Counted from the stretch's first letter, positions 1 through 6,420 are shown. The stretch: 8,888 nucleotides of DNA from an uncultured Lachnospiraceae bacterium (GCA_947625995.1 CANQQN010000069.1:1-8888); one strand, 5' to 3'. Made by a program: numbers and translations. Notes: generated by a model from the letters alone, not told the origin.

Positions 1-1
1 A

Positions 2-961
2 GAAGCTACGAAAGACAGCGCCGCAACCGAAAAAGCGGCGGATACCCTGATTCCCGTCACTCTGAATGAAGTGGCCCATTCTATTTTTTATGCGCCTATG
101 TATGTGGCCATTCAGGCCGGATACTTCAAGGATGCCGGCATTGATCTTACCCTTGTGAACGGTAACGGCGCAGACAACGTGATGACCGCCCTGATCTCCG
201 GCGACGCGGATATCGGTTTTATGGGCTCCGAGGCGTCTATCTATGTATACGCGGAGGGCATGGAGGACTACGTGGTCAACTTTGCCCAGTTGACCCAGCG
301 GGCCGGTAATTTTCTTGTAGGAAGAACGGCAGACGATGATTTCAAATGGGAGGATCTGAAGGGCAAAAAGGTGCTGGGAGGCCGGGCAGGCGGCATGCCC
401 CAGATGGTATTTGAATATATCCTGAAGAAAAACGACATCAACCCTGCTAAAGACCTTACCATCGACCAGAGCGTTTCCTTCGGCAATACAGCCGCCGCAT
501 TTATGGGAAGCGATGAATTTGACTACACCGTGGAATTTGAACCCTTTGCCACTTCTCTGGAAACAGAAAATGCTGGCAGCATCGTTGCCTCTCTCGGCGT
601 AGATTCCGGTTATGTGCCCTATACGGCATACAGCGCGAAGAAAAGCTTTATTGAAGAGAACCCGGATCTGATCCAAGCGTTTACCGACGCCCTGCAGAAA
701 GGCATGGACTATGTACAGACCCATACGCCTGCGGAGATCGCCGATGTGATCGCGCCCCAGTTTGCGGAGACAGATCCCCAGGCGCTGACCACCATTGTGA
801 CTCGTTATTACGAACAGGACACATGGAAAGAGGATCTGATCTTTGAAGAGGACGCCTTCCTGCTTCTGGAGGACATTCTGAAAGGAGCCGGAGAACTGAA
901 GACAGAGGTTCCTTACGACAAGCTGGTAGATACCTCCTTTGCCAAAAAAGCGGCAGAATAA
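2..961 (+). CDS. ABC transporter substrate-binding protein, NMT1/THI5-like (5' partial)
   Basis: This is the periplasmic-binding-type component of an ABC importer, of the NMT1/THI5 (SsuA/ThiY-like) fold, which in Gram-positives is an extracellular lipoprotein. The frame is open from base 2 and gives 319 residues. The GTG at 71 is internal, because the residues before it (LIPVTLNEVAHS) form the first beta-strand of the mature domain. The charged Ala/Lys/Glu stretch before that looks like a post-lipobox linker, so the signal peptide and lipobox lie left of the window. The family signature is visible as YAPMYVAIQAGYFKDAGIDL, followed by a GDADIGFMGSEAS segment and the second-lobe stretch DLKGKKVLGGRAGGMP. 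The ligand is not readable; relatives bind pyrimidine or thiamine precursors, taurine, alkanesulfonates or nitrate. Permease and ATPase genes are not in the window and would be upstream. The gene ends at a strong hairpin terminator. Family call is confident, substrate unknown. Confidence 0.9.
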   Translation, partial: EATKDSAATEKAADTLIPVTLNEVAHSIFYAPMYVAIQAGYFKDAGIDLTLVNGNGADNVMTALISGDADIGFMGSEASIYVYAEGMEDYVVNFAQLTQRAGNFLVGRTADDDFKWEDLKGKKVLGGRAGGMPQMVFEYILKKNDINPAKDLTIDQSVSFGNTAAAFMGSDEFDYTVEFEPFATSLETENAGSIVASLGVDSGYVPYTAYSAKKSFIEENPDLIQAFTDALQKGMDYVQTHTPAEIADVIAPQFAETDPQALTTIVTRYYEQDTWKEDLIFEEDAFLLLEDILKGAGELKTEVPYDKLVDTSFAKKAAE

Positions 962-1012
962 CGTTAAGAGCCGGCACAATCCTGATCCGGCAGCCTATCT
1001 GCTGCAACCAAA

Positions 1013-1080
1013 GAGTGCCCCAAAATGAACGTCCTCCCACTGAGAGAAACGGGCATTTTGCGGCACTCCTGCTTTTTATT
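1013..1080 (+). terminator. Intrinsic terminator, probably bidirectional
   Basis: Bases 1013-1027 and 1054-1068 form a 15-bp stem with one mismatch (C1021/C1061 opposition region), closed by a 26-base loop. It is followed on the plus strand by CTGCTTTTTATTT. It sits 51 bases after the stop of the substrate-binding protein. On the minus strand the same hairpin lies just after the aldehyde dehydrogenase stop and is followed by a weaker TTTGGTT tract, so it probably serves both convergent genes. The aldehyde dehydrogenase stop codon (1076-1078) lies inside the plus-strand T tract. Confidence 0.8.
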
Positions 1081-2449
1081 TCTGGATCAGTTTCAATACC
1101 TTCAGGTACAGGTCTTTATAGGGCGCGTAGCGAAGGGGAATGTCGATCAGCAGAGACTTCTTCATAATACTCTTCCTATGGGAGAATGTCTCAAAGCTTT
1201 CCTTTCCGTGATACTGGCCCATACCGCTTCCGCCTACACCTCCAAAAGGCATGTAGGACGTGGCGAGATGCACCACCGTGTCATTGATGCAGCCGCCGCC
1301 GTAAGAGACGCGGGACAAGATCAGCTTCTCCCGCTCCTTTTTCGTGGTAAAGAAGTACAAAGCCAGCGGTTTTTCCCGCTTGTTCACAAACTCGATCACC
1401 TGCGCCAGATCCGTAAATTCCATCACCGGCAGGATGGGCCCGAAGATCTCCTCCTGCATCACAGGACTGTTCCCGGTGATATCCTCGATCACCGTAGGCG
1501 CGATCTGTCTGGTCTCTTCATTGATCTGCCCGCCGGTAACGATGTGTCCGTCCTTCATAAGACCCTGCAGTCTGGCAAAGTGCTTGTCATTGATGATCTT
1601 CGGATAATCCGGATTCTTTTCCGGCTGCTCCCCAAACATGGCTTTGATCTGCTTTTTGATCTCCCCAAGTAGGGCGTCCTTCACGGACTTGTGCACAAAC
1701 AGATAATCCGGCGCCACGCAGGTCTGTCCGGCATTTAAAAACTTACCCCAGACAAGCCTCTTTGCCGCCAGCTTGATATTCGCCGTTTCATCCACGATAC
1801 AGGGGCTTTTGCCGCCAAGCTCCAGCGTCACGGGCGTCAGATACTTCGACGCGGATTCCATTACCAGCTTACCCACGGTCACGCCGCCGGTAAAGAATAT
1901 ATAATCAAACCGCTGGTTCAAAAGCTCCTTGTTTTCCTCCCTGCCGCCCAGTACCACGGACACATACTGCTTCGGGTAGATCTCCCCGATCATCTTCGCA
2001 ATGACCGCCGAGGTGGCCGGTGAATAAGCGGAAGGCTTTACCACCGCGCAGTTGCCCGCCGACAGAGCGCCCACCAGAGGCGCCAGCGTCAATTGGAAAG
2101 GATAATTCCACGGGGACATCACCAATACAACTCCATAAGGCTCCGGATAACGGAAACATGCGGAAGGAAACTGGGTAATGGGCGTCAGTACCCGTTTCGG
2201 TCTCGCCCAGCCGTTTAAGTGGCTACAAGCGTACTTGATCTCCTCCAGAACGATCCCCATCTCCGTGGCATAAGCCTCAAAAGGCGCTTTGTTCAAATCC
2301 TTCCTTAGGGCCTCGTATATTTCTTCTTCATGGGCATGGATCCACCGGCGCATTTTCTGCAGCTGTTCCTTCCGGAAGGAAAGGGATCTGGTAGCTCCCG
2401 TATCGTAATAAGCGCGCTGCGCTTTGATGATCTCATTGATATTGTTCAT
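1076..2449 (-). CDS. Aldehyde dehydrogenase, class-3-like
   Basis: NAD(P)-dependent oxidation of an aldehyde to its acid, in the cytosol; 457 residues, close to the usual size of the ALDH3/fatty-aldehyde group. Visible landmarks: oxyanion-hole Asn114 in PWNYPFQ, FDYIFFTGG (181-189) at the cofactor site, general base Glu210 in ELGGKSP, nucleophile Cys244 in NAGQTC, EEIFGP (333-338) and PFGGVGGSGMG near the C terminus. The ending RYAPYKDLYLKVLKLIQ resembles the class-3 tail. The start is the ATG at 2449 because GGAGG lies 5 bases upstream; an ATG 12 bases earlier overlaps that site, and a longer in-frame extension reaches back into the alcohol dehydrogenase gene with no family similarity. It is the second gene of a unit with the alcohol dehydrogenase, 97 bases apart. 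No microcompartment-targeting extension is evident. Substrate is unknown; medium-chain or aromatic aldehydes are possible. Confidence 0.93.
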   Translation of the reverse strand: MNNINEIIKAQRAYYDTGATRSLSFRKEQLQKMRRWIHAHEEEIYEALRKDLNKAPFEAYATEMGIVLEEIKYACSHLNGWARPKRVLTPITQFPSACFRYPEPYGVVLVMSPWNYPFQLTLAPLVGALSAGNCAVVKPSAYSPATSAVIAKMIGEIYPKQYVSVVLGGREENKELLNQRFDYIFFTGGVTVGKLVMESASKYLTPVTLELGGKSPCIVDETANIKLAAKRLVWGKFLNAGQTCVAPDYLFVHKSVKDALLGEIKKQIKAMFGEQPEKNPDYPKIINDKHFARLQGLMKDGHIVTGGQINEETRQIAPTVIEDITGNSPVMQEEIFGPILPVMEFTDLAQVIEFVNKREKPLALYFFTTKKEREKLILSRVSYGGGCINDTVVHLATSYMPFGGVGGSGMGQYHGKESFETFSHRKSIMKKSLLIDIPLRYAPYKDLYLKVLKLIQK

Positions 2450-2454
2450 ATCGG

Positions 2455-2459
2455 CCTCC
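2455..2459 (-). promoter_or_regulatory. Ribosome binding site that fixes the aldehyde dehydrogenase start
   Basis: GGAGG on the minus strand, 5 bases before the ATG at 2449. It decides between this start and the in-frame ATG four codons earlier, which contains the GGAGG itself. Confidence 0.75.
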
Positions 2460-2464
2460 ATTCC

Positions 2465-2528
2465 GGAGCAGACGGCAGAATTCCCCTGCCGCGGGGCTCT
2501 TACCTTCCTGCTCCTGTTTTTATTTTTT
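2465..2528. other. Nested inverted repeat between adh and aldh, with a T tract on the plus strand
   Basis: The outer arms GGAGCAG (2465-2471) and CTGCTCC (2508-2514) are perfectly complementary. Inside them CGGCAG (2473-2478) and CTGCCG (2486-2491) form a second perfect hairpin with a 7-base loop. On the minus strand, the coding direction, the structure lies in the intercistronic leader and ends about 5 bases before the aldehyde dehydrogenase ribosome binding site. On the plus strand it is followed by TGTTTTTATTTTTT, the form of an intrinsic terminator, although no plus-strand gene precedes it. It could act as an intercistronic RNA stability or processing element, or as a stop for antisense transcription. 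Confidence 0.45.
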
Positions 2529-2546
2529 GTACAGGCTCTTGTCAGA

Positions 2547-3782
2547 TCACCTGTCAGATCCGTAGGGGTGCTCCTGATCCATAATCTGTTCATAAAGCGC
2601 TCTGAACTGTTTGCGACCAAAGATCACCGGAACGGGATACAGGGGATTTGCTTCTTTGGAAGCCCAGACCGCCAGCACCGGGATATCCTTCTTCCTCATT
2701 CCCGCGATCTTGTCCGGAATATTCATCCGCCTGTTCATATTACAGATCTCCTGAATGAATTTCTTTGCTTTTTCCTCCCGGGCATCTCCTTCTTCACCGA
2801 TCCCCACCAGGTCTGCAAGCTCCGCCAGTTTTTTATAAACCGCTTCGCCGTATGCCTCAAGCACATAGGGAAGGATCACCGCGTTGGCAAGGCCATGGGG
2901 TACGCCATAAGCGCCGCCCAGCGCATGGGCCAGCGCGTGTACATTGCCCACATAGGCCCTTGTGAACGCCGCGCCTGCCAGATAGGCCGCCTCCTGCATA
3001 CGTTCTCTGGCTTCCATATTGTTGCCGTCCGTGTAGGCTGTGTACAGATTTTCAAATACCAGCTTTGTGGCGCGGATGCTGTCCTCCTTTGTCTGCTTGG
3101 TATTGCTGTTGCCGATGTACGCCTCTACAGCATGGGTCAGGGCGTCCATACCGGTTGTCGCCGTAATGTTGGCGGGAAGTCCTACTGTCAGATGGGGATC
3201 AAGCACCGCATACCTTGGAATGAGCATAAAATCGTTGATGGGATATTTATGTCTTGTCTTTTCGTCGGTGATCACGGCCGCCAGCGTAGTCTCGCTGCCG
3301 GTTCCCGAAGTGGTCGGAATGGCAAACAACGGCGGCAGCTTTTTCCAGATCTTCAAAATGCCCTTCATCTTGCTCACCGGCATGTTTGGCCTTGCGACCC
3401 TTGCGCCCACAACCTTGGCACAGTCCATTGCAGAGCCGCCGCCAAGAGCGATGATCCCTTCACATTGATTTTTATGATATATCTTCAGCGCCTCCTCAAC
3501 ATTCGCAATGGTAGGATTCGCGATGGTCTTATCGTAGACCGCATAAGGCACTTTTGCCTTGTCAAGTTCTTTTAACAGCCTTTCATGGAGACCGATCTTC
3601 GCGATGCCCACATCCGTCACCACAAGCATCTTGCCCATGTGCTTTTCAGCGATCATTCCGGCAAGCTGCTTCAGGCCGTCCTCCCCTTCAATCAGTTCCG
3701 GCTTGCGCCAAGGCATCACATACATGGCATACTTCATGACTGTCTGATAAATGCGGCATCCGCATTTTACAATCTGGTTCAT
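2547..3782 (-). CDS. Iron-containing (group III) alcohol dehydrogenase
   Basis: NAD(P)-dependent, Fe(II)-type alcohol dehydrogenase that interconverts a primary alcohol and its aldehyde in the cytosol; 411 residues. The N-terminal Rossmann-like half carries GGGSAMD (114-120) and PTTSGTGSE (156-164). The helical C-terminal half has the four metal ligands at the family spacing: Asp213 and His217 in GMDALTHA, His282 in HALAHALGG and His296 in GVPHGLAN, with His286 in the usual extra-His position. The ATG at 3782 is preferred over an in-frame TTG three codons earlier, because GAGAAAGGG lies 9 bases before the ATG and directly abuts the TTG. It heads a two-gene unit with the aldehyde dehydrogenase and has a near-consensus promoter. 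The family includes FucO, PduQ, DhaT and YiaY types; the sequence alone does not separate them, so no symbol is given. Confidence 0.93.
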   Translation of the reverse strand: MNQIVKCGCRIYQTVMKYAMYVMPWRKPELIEGEDGLKQLAGMIAEKHMGKMLVVTDVGIAKIGLHERLLKELDKAKVPYAVYDKTIANPTIANVEEALKIYHKNQCEGIIALGGGSAMDCAKVVGARVARPNMPVSKMKGILKIWKKLPPLFAIPTTSGTGSETTLAAVITDEKTRHKYPINDFMLIPRYAVLDPHLTVGLPANITATTGMDALTHAVEAYIGNSNTKQTKEDSIRATKLVFENLYTAYTDGNNMEARERMQEAAYLAGAAFTRAYVGNVHALAHALGGAYGVPHGLANAVILPYVLEAYGEAVYKKLAELADLVGIGEEGDAREEKAKKFIQEICNMNRRMNIPDKIAGMRKKDIPVLAVWASKEANPLYPVPVIFGRKQFRALYEQIMDQEHPYGSDR

Positions 3783-3858
3783 CTTACTCAACCCTTTCTC
3801 TTTTTTATTATTTCACCCGGTACACGCTCTGTTGTTTCAGTCCGGTAGTCCGCTATCC

Positions 3859-3887
3859 ATAGTACCAAAGATTGCTTTGTTTGTCAA
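3859..3887 (-). promoter_or_regulatory. Sigma-A-type promoter for the adh-aldh unit
   Basis: On the minus strand TTGACA (3887-3882) is separated by exactly 17 bases from TACTAT (3864-3859). Transcription would begin near 3852, giving an untranslated leader of about 70 bases before the ATG at 3782. The near-consensus boxes suggest good basal expression. No operator is obvious. Confidence 0.65.
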
Positions 3888-3914
3888 AATTTCTATCTTC
3901 TTTCTCTTACCGTC

Positions 3915-3943
3915 TTGTATAAAATGCTTTAACGTGCTAAAAT
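3915..3943 (+). promoter_or_regulatory. Candidate extended -10 promoter for the PII-like/antiporter/relQ operon
   Basis: TTGTAT (3915-3920), a 17-base spacer, then TAAAAT (3938-3943) preceded by the extended -10 dinucleotide TG at 3935-3936. The start would fall near 3950, right at the AGGAGG ribosome binding site (3951-3956), so the leader would be very short. This promoter is divergent from the adh promoter; the two -35 boxes are about 27 bases apart. Confidence 0.45.
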
Positions 3944-3950
3944 ACTTTTG

Positions 3951-3957
3951 AGGAGGT
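3951..3957 (+). promoter_or_regulatory. Strong ribosome binding site of the PII-like gene
   Basis: AGGAGGT ends 6 bases before the ATG at 3964. It is a near-perfect anti-16S match that supports this start over upstream in-frame or shadow starts. Confidence 0.75.
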
Positions 3958-3963
3958 TTTTCT

Positions 3964-4311
3964 ATGCACTTACTGATCTTTATCTTGAAAAAAGTCGATT
4001 TGATGGAAGATGTTCTGAAACATCTTGCAGAACACAATATAACCGGAGGTACCATTCTGGACGGTGTCGGCATGGCGGAGACCCTTGTCAATATGGAGGA
4101 TCTTCCCATGTTCGGCATCCTTCGGAAGGTGCTGGCCGGAGAAGAACGGGAAATCTGTAAAACAATGCTGTTTGTGCTACCTGATGAAAAAGTTGCAGAG
4201 GCCCGCAAGTCTATTAAAAAAGCCGTGGACTTACGTCAACCAAACTCCGGGATCCTGTTTTCCGTTCCGCTATCTTTTGTGGAAGGGCTGGGTGAGGAAA
4301 CATGGAATTAA
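3964..4311 (+). CDS. Small PII-like (P-II family) signalling protein
   Basis: A 115-residue cytosolic protein with the ferredoxin-like beta-alpha-beta pattern of PII and PII-like trimeric sensors. A first strand (HLLIFILKK) is followed by a helix (LMEDVLKHLAEHN) and a glycine-rich strand (GGTILDGVGMAET). A T-loop-like segment occupies about residues 37-62, then come strand KTMLFVLPDE, helix KVAEARKSIKKAV, and a C-terminal SGILFSVPLSFVEGL that mirrors the GKIFV-P-V-E ending of classical PII. The canonical T-loop tyrosine region and the RTGE tail are not evident, so it is unlikely to be a classical GlnB/GlnK. PII-like proteins typically bind small nucleotides and control a neighbouring transporter (SbtB with SbtA is the established example). 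Its stop overlaps the antiporter start by 10 bases, implying translational coupling. Inference: it is the regulatory subunit of that antiporter. The ligand is unknown. Confidence 0.75.
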   Translation: MHLLIFILKKVDLMEDVLKHLAEHNITGGTILDGVGMAETLVNMEDLPMFGILRKVLAGEEREICKTMLFVLPDEKVAEARKSIKKAVDLRQPNSGILFSVPLSFVEGLGEETWN

Positions 4312-5498
4312 ACACGTTTATCTATCTGGCGCTGGCGCTTTTTTGCGCGCTTCTCTCAGGGAAGGTGGTCAAACACTTAAAGCTGCCTAACGTAACCGGC
4401 TATCTGGTCATCGGCCTTTTAACCGGCCCCTACTGCCTGAAGCTCTTTCCCGCCGATGTCATCGAATCTCTTTCGCTGATCCCGGAAGCGGCTCTTGCCT
4501 TTATCGCCTTTTCCATCGGCGCAGAATTTCGTCTGGACTATCTGAAAAAAATTGGGAAAGCACCTGTGATCATTGCCTTTTTTGAAGCCTTCGGCGCAGT
4601 GTTCGTGGTACTGGCCGTTTTACTTGCTCTGGGACAGGATTTTTCATTTTCCCTGATTCTCAGTGCCATTGCCGCGGCAACCGCTCCCGCCGCTACCCTG
4701 ATGGTAGTAAAACAATACAAGGCAAAAGGCCCTGTGACCAATACGCTGCTTCCTGTGGTAGCCATCGACGACGCGGCGGCTCTGATCGCTTTCGGTATTG
4801 CCGTTGCGGTGGTCAATGCCATTTCCTCTGACGCCGGCGGCTCTCTGGCGTCCACCTTGCTTTCCCCCATATGGGAAATCTTCGGGTCTCTGATATTTGG
4901 CGGCTGCCTTGGGCTTTTGTTTTCGCTTCTTACCAAGTATTTTACCGGCCGCGGCAACCGGCTGGCCATTACCTACGCGCTGATCTTTCTGTGTGTGGGT
5001 ATTTCAGACATTGCAGGCTTTTCTTCCCTGCTTGCCTGCATGGCTATGAGCGCCGTATACATCAACACCGCAAACAGCAAGATCAGTCAGGTGGTGTTTG
5101 AACAGACAGACCGTATGACGCCTCCTATATTTATGCTGTTTTTCTTTCTTTCCGGTGCAGACTTGGATATCGGGCTGCTGCCCTCCGTGGGTTTGATCGG
5201 CGCCGCGTATATCCTCTTTCGTGTGCTGGGAAAAATTCTGGGGGCTGCCCTTGGCTGCCGCATCTCCCACGCGGAACCGGTGGTACAAAAATACCTCGGC
5301 TTAACGCTTCTGCCCCAGGCAGGCGTAGCCATCGGCCTTGCCACTACTGCACTGACTGTAGTTCCGAAATATGGTTCCAAGATCCGCACCATTATTCTGT
5401 GCGGCACCGTTATTTATGAACTGGTGGGACCTTTGGTCACGCGGCTCGCACTTTCCAAAGCCGGAGAAATCCCTTCGGCAGACAAAAAGAAATCATAG
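4302..5498 (+). CDS. CPA2-family cation:proton antiporter (NapA/KefB-like membrane domain only)
   Basis: Integral membrane Na+(K+)/H+ exchanger of the monovalent cation:proton antiporter-2 family; 398 residues that are almost entirely hydrophobic helices (about 12-13 by eye). Diagnostic features are the discontinuous-helix motif ATAPAAT (126-132), the ion-binding acidic pair Asp156-Asp157 in PVVAIDDAAAL, and Lys311 in FRVLGKILGA, matching the lysine that pairs with the acidic site in electrogenic relatives such as NapA. The pair is DD rather than the ND or QD of electroneutral types. The protein ends at a short polar tail (SADKKKS), with no TrkA-N/RCK domain, unlike KefB/KefC or CpaA. Regulation may therefore be supplied in trans by the PII-like gene it overlaps. 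A GAGG ribosome binding site lies 4 bases before the ATG. Ion selectivity (Na+ or K+) cannot be read from the sequence. Confidence 0.9.
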   Translation: MELNTFIYLALALFCALLSGKVVKHLKLPNVTGYLVIGLLTGPYCLKLFPADVIESLSLIPEAALAFIAFSIGAEFRLDYLKKIGKAPVIIAFFEAFGAVFVVLAVLLALGQDFSFSLILSAIAAATAPAATLMVVKQYKAKGPVTNTLLPVVAIDDAAALIAFGIAVAVVNAISSDAGGSLASTLLSPIWEIFGSLIFGGCLGLLFSLLTKYFTGRGNRLAITYALIFLCVGISDIAGFSSLLACMAMSAVYINTANSKISQVVFEQTDRMTPPIFMLFFFLSGADLDIGLLPSVGLIGAAYILFRVLGKILGAALGCRISHAEPVVQKYLGLTLLPQAGVAIGLATTALTVVPKYGSKIRTIILCGTVIYELVGPLVTRLALSKAGEIPSADKKKS

Positions 5499-5515
5499 AA
5501 AGTTGAGGCTCTATC

Positions 5516-6211
5516 ATGCAAGAAGAATATAGCGTGCAGGCGGACGGTGTGGACGAGTGGACCTATACCATGTTCCTGTATACCTCTGCCCTGAAAAAAA
5601 TGAATATGAAAATGGAGATCCTGAAAGAGGAATTCAAACAGATACATAAATACAACCCCATTGAACATGTTTCTTCCCGGATCAAGACGCCGGAGAGCAT
5701 TGTAAAAAAGCTGCACCGGCACGGAAAGGAAGCCTCTATCCATGAGATGGTAAACTATCTCAATGATATTGCGGGCATCCGCATCATCTGTTCCTTTACG
5801 CCGGACATCTATCAGATTGCAAAGATGCTCTCCAATCAGGACGATATCACAGTGCTCTCCGTAAAGGATTATATCGCGCATCCAAAAGAAAACGGTTACC
5901 GCAGCTACCATATGATCGTAACGATCCCAATCTACGTGGCCACCGGCACCGTGCAGACAAAGGTAGAAATCCAGATACGCACCATCGCTATGGATTTCTG
6001 GGCCAGTCTGGAACACAAGATCCATTACAAATTCGAGGGCAATGCTCCCGAATACATGTATTCGGAATTGAAAAACTGTGCGGAAATTGCCGCCAAGCTG
6101 GATGAAAAGATGCTGGCGCTGAACAATACCATTCTGGAAGAATCTGCCAAGATTCCTTCTCCCTCCATCCCGGAAAAGCTGGAGCAGGAAATCGGACAGT
6201 TGGCAAACTGA
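5516..6211 (+). CDS. relQ: RelQ-type small alarmone synthetase, (p)ppGpp synthetase
   Basis: Transfers pyrophosphate from ATP to GDP or GTP to make (p)ppGpp in the cytosol. At 231 residues it is a stand-alone RelA/SpoT synthetase domain with no HD hydrolase, TGS or ACT domain, the size of RelQ/SAS1. Motifs in order: PIEHVSSRIKTPESIVKKL (48-66), DIAGIRI (84-90) with the conserved Asp, VKDYIAHPKENGYRSYH (116-132) with the GDP/GTP-stacking Tyr of GYRSYH, and VEIQIRTIAMDFWASLEH (150-167) with catalytic Glu151. The C-terminal helices contain ELKNCAEIAAKLDEKM, as in the RelQ tetramer. RelQ rather than RelP is chosen from the overall resemblance to Bacillus RelQ (DIAG-RI-C-F, EIQIRT-AM-FWA--EH, YK-GN-PE). 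GAGG lies 7 bases before the ATG. It is last in the operon, 17 bases after the antiporter, and ends before the 6358 terminator. Confidence 0.9.
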   Translation: MQEEYSVQADGVDEWTYTMFLYTSALKKMNMKMEILKEEFKQIHKYNPIEHVSSRIKTPESIVKKLHRHGKEASIHEMVNYLNDIAGIRIICSFTPDIYQIAKMLSNQDDITVLSVKDYIAHPKENGYRSYHMIVTIPIYVATGTVQTKVEIQIRTIAMDFWASLEHKIHYKFEGNAPEYMYSELKNCAEIAAKLDEKMLALNNTILEESAKIPSPSIPEKLEQEIGQLAN

Positions 6212-6243
6212 AAGACCTTGCTGCGTTTCCCGGGCAAGTTGTA

Positions 6244-6260
6244 AAGAACCGACGGTTCTT
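6244..6260. repeat. Short perfect hairpin downstream of relQ
   Basis: AAGAACC (6244-6250) and GGTTCTT (6254-6260) form a perfect 7-bp stem with a GAC loop, 33 bases after the relQ stop. No T tract follows on the plus strand. On the minus strand only a short TTT is embedded, so it is not a convincing terminator. It may be a 3'-end stabilising stem of the operon transcript. Confidence 0.35.
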
Positions 6261-6275
6261 ATGGCGCGTTATTAG

Positions 6276-6300
6276 GAAAAAGCAAATCGTATACAGTAAA
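6276..6300. repeat. 25-base direct repeat, copy 1 (GTATAC core)
   Basis: This copy contains AGCAAATCGTATACAGTAAA at 6281-6300, preceded by GAAAA. It matches the copy at 6332-6356 with two differences in 25 bases, 56 bases apart start to start. The palindromic GTATAC core flanked by AAAT and GTAAA resembles operator half-sites of FCD-type GntR regulators such as UxuR/ExuR (AAATTGGTATACCAATTT). That resemblance is suggestive only. No GntR gene is in the window. Confidence 0.5.
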
Positions 6301-6331
6301 GTCCCTTTTGTTACCCTTTGTATGCTTTCGT

Positions 6332-6356
6332 GAAATAGCAAATGGTATACAGTAAA
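6332..6356. repeat. 25-base direct repeat, copy 2 (GTATAC core)
   Basis: This copy contains AGCAAATGGTATACAGTAAA at 6337-6356, preceded by GAAAT. Its TGGTATAC is closer to the UxuR-like core than copy 1. It ends one base before the stem of the following terminator (6358). Both copies lie between two convergent gene ends, an unusual place for an operator. Confidence 0.5.
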
Positions 6357-6357
6357 T

Positions 6358-6400
6358 AAGGATCGCCGCAGCCCTGTGACTGTGCGATCCTTTTCTTTTT
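6358..6400 (+). terminator. Intrinsic terminator of the PII-like/antiporter/relQ operon, possibly bidirectional
   Basis: AAGGATCGC (6358-6366) and GCGATCCTT (6384-6392) form a perfect 9-bp stem with a 17-base loop, followed on the plus strand by TTCTTTTT. On the minus strand it lies 28 bases after the stop of the SGNH-hydrolase gene and is followed by ATTTACTG, a poorer tract. It probably ends the plus-strand operon and may also help end the minus-strand gene. Confidence 0.8.
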
Positions 6401-6420
6401 ACATTTGATACGATTTTTTC

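Noticed and set aside
71..73. GTG at 71 as the start of the substrate-binding protein
   Set aside because: The frame is open to the window edge and the residues before it belong to the first strand of the mature domain. No ribosome binding site precedes it.
1025..1672. 215-codon open frame on the plus strand
   Set aside because: It is antisense to the aldehyde dehydrogenase and its start lies inside the terminator hairpin stem, so it is not a gene.
2450..2620. N-terminal extension of the aldehyde dehydrogenase as a microcompartment targeting peptide
   Set aside because: The extension overlaps the alcohol dehydrogenase 3' end, is basic and not amphipathic, and the GGAGG before 2449 marks the real start.
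2424..3575. 383-codon open frame on the plus strand
   Set aside because: It is antisense to the alcohol dehydrogenase, whose catalytic motifs are intact. The translated product is low-quality and matches no family I recognise.
2547..3782. Naming the alcohol dehydrogenase PduQ because a microcompartment locus is nearby
   Set aside because: It is separated from pduS-pduT by a divergent operon and a convergent gene pair, has its own promoter and lies over 3 kb away. Sequence alone does not separate the iron-ADH subtypes.
5414..6025. 203-codon open frame on the minus strand
   Set aside because: It is antisense to relQ and the antiporter 3' end. The synthetase motifs on the plus strand are complete, so this is a shadow.
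6244..6260. 7-bp hairpin after relQ as the operon terminator
   Set aside because: No T tract follows on the plus strand, and the hairpin at 6358-6392 with TTCTTTTT is a far better terminator.
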